The notes beneath the pieces are model-generated. The model was not told where the DNA came from. It saw nothing but the letters and a program-made list of their open reading frames with translations, and made no database searches. A stretch of DNA of 64,000 bases from Hyunsoonleella ulvae (GTDB lineage Bacteria > Bacteroidota > Bacteroidia > Flavobacteriales > Flavobacteriaceae), in NCBI RefSeq assembly GCF_016827605.1, contig NZ_JAEPJQ010000003.1, positions 62,001-126,000 of the forward strand, read 5' to 3'. The stretch's first letter is position 1. Each line of letters opens with the position of its first letter. Positions 63,537-64,000 of this stretch are shown here, piece by piece. The translations under genes were made by a program, and so were the position numbers.

Positions 63537-63548
63537 AATAATTAGTTT

Positions 63549-64000
63549 TTAAAAGCTACATGTTTCAATTTCAGTAACTCTTAATGTGTTTACCATTCCT
63601 TTTTCCTGTATTGGCATTGCGGCTAAACTAATAAGCATGTCGCCAACATCTAAATAGCCCATTTTACAGGCGATGGCATTTACATCTTCAATAGTTTCAT
63701 CGGTGCTTACAAATCTGTCGTAATAGAATGCACGTACACCCCATAAGAGACTTAAACGTGTTAAAATACGTTTATTTGATGTGAATACTAAAATATGACA
63801 GGATGGTCGCCAAGCTGAAATTTGAAATGCCGTATAACCACTATTGGTTAATGTGGAAATGGCTTTTGCATCAATTTCGTTGGCCATAGTTGCAGCATGA
63901 TAACAAATAGATTTTGTAATGTAACGATTGGTACGAATGTGTGGGGGCATTTCTGGTACTTTAATTAAAGGAGAACCCTCTACACTTTTTAGAATGTCAC
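63549..64000 (-). CDS. pyk: Pyruvate kinase (C-terminal part)
   Basis: The reading frame stays open to the right edge, so only the last 150 codons are in the window. The sequence is the regulatory C-terminal domain: TKSICYHAATMAN, DAKAISTLTNSGYTAFQISAWRPS and the Flavobacteriaceae-type continuation. The gene makes pyruvate and ATP from phosphoenolpyruvate in glycolysis. The active site lies outside the window; the call rests on the C-terminal domain, which is distinctive. Its stop at 63549 is followed by the palindromic repeats. Confidence 0.88.
   Translation of the reverse strand, partial: DILKSVEGSPLIKVPEMPPHIRTNRYITKSICYHAATMANEIDAKAISTLTNSGYTAFQISAWRPSCHILVFTSNKRILTRLSLLWGVRAFYYDRFVSTDETIEDVNAIACKMGYLDVGDMLISLAAMPIQEKGMVNTLRVTEIETCSF

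Larger units (their letters stand above)
63247..63548. other. Intergenic region between the sigma factor and pyruvate kinase genes
   Basis: About 300 nt without a credible reading frame. It should contain the sigma gene promoter at its left side and the pyruvate kinase 3' end at its right. It also contains the perfect palindrome at 63454-63500 and the GACCC repeat segment at 63505-63536. Confidence 0.6.

Noticed and set aside
1-64000. CRISPR array, prophage, insertion sequence, toxin-antitoxin or restriction system
   Set aside because: I looked for regularly spaced repeats, transposase or integrase motifs and typical defence domains and saw none, apart from the AlbA_2 protein whose role is open.

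Overview
The window is 64 kb of AT-rich chromosome from a gliding-type member of the Flavobacteriaceae (Bacteroidota). The evidence is the gliding genes gldB and gldC, a complete bat aerotolerance operon, many Cys-anchored lipoproteins, promoter boxes of the Bacteroidota type TAnnTTTG, and almost no Shine-Dalgarno sequences. The family-level call is firm. Genus cannot be fixed from the sequence alone. There are no rRNA or tRNA genes, CRISPR arrays, transposases or prophage genes, so most of the window is ordinary core chromosome.

Layout. 1-6.6 kb: start of a degradative-type HMG-CoA reductase, then a secreted dipeptidyl peptidase IV with two POT peptide transporters (a peptide-scavenging unit) and a periplasmic thioredoxin. 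6.6-11.4 kb: a minus-strand operon surE - small membrane protein - lpxB - NlpC/P60 lipoprotein - comEC. 11.6-17.7 kb: C-terminal processing protease, ABC permease, dnaG primase (with a leftover copy of a primase tail behind it) and an atypical response regulator. 17.8-22.8 kb: nadE, gldB-gldC, an AlbA_2 protein, an HD-domain protein and an SDR oxidoreductase. 23.0-32.3 kb: the moxR-DUF58-bat operon. 32.3-35.4 kb: a small membrane protein, a SulP anion transporter and an SbtA-like bicarbonate permease. 35.6-44.5 kb: cvpA, dxs, tadA, a DUF1501/DUF1800 pair, a piperideine-6-carboxylate-type aldehyde dehydrogenase, an isoaspartyl peptidase and a CAP-domain lipoprotein.

45.2-57.5 kb is the most unusual part. 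A bacterial alpha-2-macroglobulin (thioester present) and penicillin-binding protein 1C, a pair known to be linked in many bacteria, are separated by an SH3-domain protein and two diverged paralogues of a secreted jellyroll/Ig-like protein. Each paralogue has a broken copy of the 5' end of pbpC on its left side: one is 117/120 identical to the real pbpC, the other is strongly decayed. This looks like repeated duplication or recombination at an envelope-defence locus.

57.5-64 kb: an exonuclease-fold membrane protein, a YCII lipoprotein and a CYTH protein (overlapping genes), DNA polymerase IV, a sigma / anti-sigma-like / outer-membrane-protein operon, a perfect 47-nt palindrome, and the 3' part of pyruvate kinase.
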